Of a stretch of 64,000 nt of DNA, positions 63,024 through 64,000 are shown piece by piece; within the stretch, counting starts at the first letter, position 1; each line of letters opens with the position of its first letter. The notes below the pieces were generated by a model. The model did not search any database. It was not told the DNA's origin and saw only the letters and a program-made list of their open reading frames with translations. Where the stretch lies: assembly GCF_033898525.1 (NCBI RefSeq), contig NZ_JAXAFJ010000002.1, positions 496,001-560,000 on the forward strand. The letters run 5' to 3'. The translations under genes and the position numbers were made by a program. The stretch comes from Flaviflagellibacter rhizophilus. Lineage in GTDB: Bacteria; Pseudomonadota; Alphaproteobacteria; Rhizobiales; Methylopilaceae.

Positions 63024-64000
63024 CTGACGCCCTCCAGATCTCCCCGGATCGCGGCGCGAATCAGCGTCTCGAAATCGGCAGCCGTCAGCGGCACGGGATT
63101 GCCGCCCGTCGAAGGGTCGCGCTCCGCATGCTCCGCCAGTTCGGCCGCGCGGCTTTCCTCGACGCCGAGTTCCGCCAATGTGTGCGGCACCCCAAGCGCC
63201 TTGCGGAATTCGAGCAGCCATTTCAGCACGGCATCGAAGCCACGCTCCGGCAGGTCCAGCACGCGCGCCACCACAGCCATCTTCTCCTCGATGGCGGGAC
63301 GGTTCAGCACCAGCACGTAGGGCAGCATCACGCCGTTCGTCAGGCCGTGATGGGTGTCGTAGAACGCGCCGACCGGGTGCGAGACGGAGTGCACCGCGCC
63401 CAGCCCCTTCTGGAACGCCGCCGCGCCCATGGAGCCCGCCGCGAGCATGCGCGAGCGCGCCTCGATGTCGTCGCCCTCGGCGTAGGCGCGCGGCAGGTAT
63501 TCCGCGATGAGGCGGATGCCCTCGATGGCTATGCCGTCGGCCATGGGGTGGAAGCCCGGCGCGCTCAGGGCCTCGATGCAGTGCGCCAGCGCGTCGAAAC
63601 CGGTGGCGGCGGTCAGGAACGGAGGCAGTCCGATTGTGAGTTCCGGGTCCGCGATCACCACCTTCGGCAGCATCAGCGGATGGAAGATGATCTTCTTCTC
63701 ATGCGTCGCGGAATTGGTGACGACCGCCGCGCGGCCCACTTCAGAGCCTGTACCGGCGGTCGTCGGCACCGCCACGATGGGCGCGATCACGTCGGCATTG
63801 GCGCGGGTGTACCAATCGTCCACGTCCTCGAAGTCCCAGATCGGCCGGGTCTGGCCGGCCATGAAGGCGACCATCTTGCCGACATCGAGCGCCGAGCCGC
63901 CGCCAAGCGCCACGACGCCGTCATGACCGCCGTCGCGATAGGCCGCGAGGCCCGCCTCGACGTTGCCCTCGGTGGGATTGCCCTTCACGTCGGAGAATAC
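63020..64000 (-). CDS. Iron-containing alcohol dehydrogenase (5' end outside window)
   Basis: The partial frame covers about 327 C-terminal residues and is still open at the window edge; VFSDVKGNPTEGNV shows that the gene continues upstream and that the GTG at 63988 is not its start. Family motifs: GGGSALDVGKM, TTAGTGSEVGR, the iron site FDALAHCIEAL and HSVSHPVGAFYDTHHGLTNG. It is the first visible gene of the minus-strand train. Confidence 0.93.
   Translation of the reverse strand, partial: VFSDVKGNPTEGNVEAGLAAYRDGGHDGVVALGGGSALDVGKMVAFMAGQTRPIWDFEDVDDWYTRANADVIAPIVAVPTTAGTGSEVGRAAVVTNSATHEKKIIFHPLMLPKVVIADPELTIGLPPFLTAATGFDALAHCIEALSAPGFHPMADGIAIEGIRLIAEYLPRAYAEGDDIEARSRMLAAGSMGAAAFQKGLGAVHSVSHPVGAFYDTHHGLTNGVMLPYVLVLNRPAIEEKMAVVARVLDLPERGFDAVLKWLLEFRKALGVPHTLAELGVEESRAAELAEHAERDPSTGGNPVPLTAADFETLIRAAIRGDLEGVR

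Overview
The window looks like one continuous chromosomal segment of a high-GC alphaproteobacterium, most likely in Hyphomicrobiales (Rhizobiales). The evidence is the gene content: a dcw cluster headed by mraZ, BcsS, ExoD and DUF992 proteins, an LpsB/LpcC-type LPS core glycosyltransferase next to greA, a livHMGF operon followed by a DUF6867 gene, an ArsR-methyltransferase (SahR-like) gene overlapping metF, and a possible CtrA box. Species cannot be named from the sequence. No prophage, transposase, CRISPR array or restriction system was seen.

Layout. 1-7349 (minus): mraZ-rsmH-ftsL-ftsI-murE-murF-mraY, cut at the left edge, behind a promoter carrying 10-bp-periodic TGGG repeats. 7687-12100 (plus): a TSUP permease, then an overlapping pair encoding a double-domain KaiC-like ATPase and a hybrid histidine kinase. 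12122-25445: carA, yqeY, an extensin-like lipoprotein, cell-wall hydrolases, the RNase P RNA gene, carB and greA. 25489-30309: a noncanonical tRNA-Cys-like sequence, then an LPS-type glycosyltransferase block, part of which has clearly lower GC. 30456-39633: trxB, a LysR gene, DUF992, aatA, map, radC, cueR, exoD and bcsS. 39797-45338: a complete branched-chain amino acid ABC transporter operon. 45405-53237: ccdA, ettA, a histone-H1-like tail protein, the SahR-like gene with metF, a palindromic repeat element and murI.

53221-64000 is one long minus-strand gene train. In transcription order it runs iron-dependent alcohol dehydrogenase (cut), class I glutamine amidotransferase, gnd, zwf, pgl, gntK, bioM, bioN, a fused tandem BioY-BioY gene, an acyl-CoA-ligase-like gene and a thiolase-like gene that lacks the usual second catalytic cysteine. 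The last five genes are joined by 4-nt start/stop overlaps. This set, an ECF biotin transporter with a duplicated fused S component plus two CoA-chemistry enzymes, is the best candidate for an undescribed functional unit.

Other items worth a second look are the tRNA-Cys-like element at the edge of the glycosyltransferase block, an RNA hairpin that would hide the ribosome binding site of the DUF992 gene, the operator-like palindrome overlapping the sahR start codon, and the KaiC-like/histidine kinase pair with an altered phosphosite.
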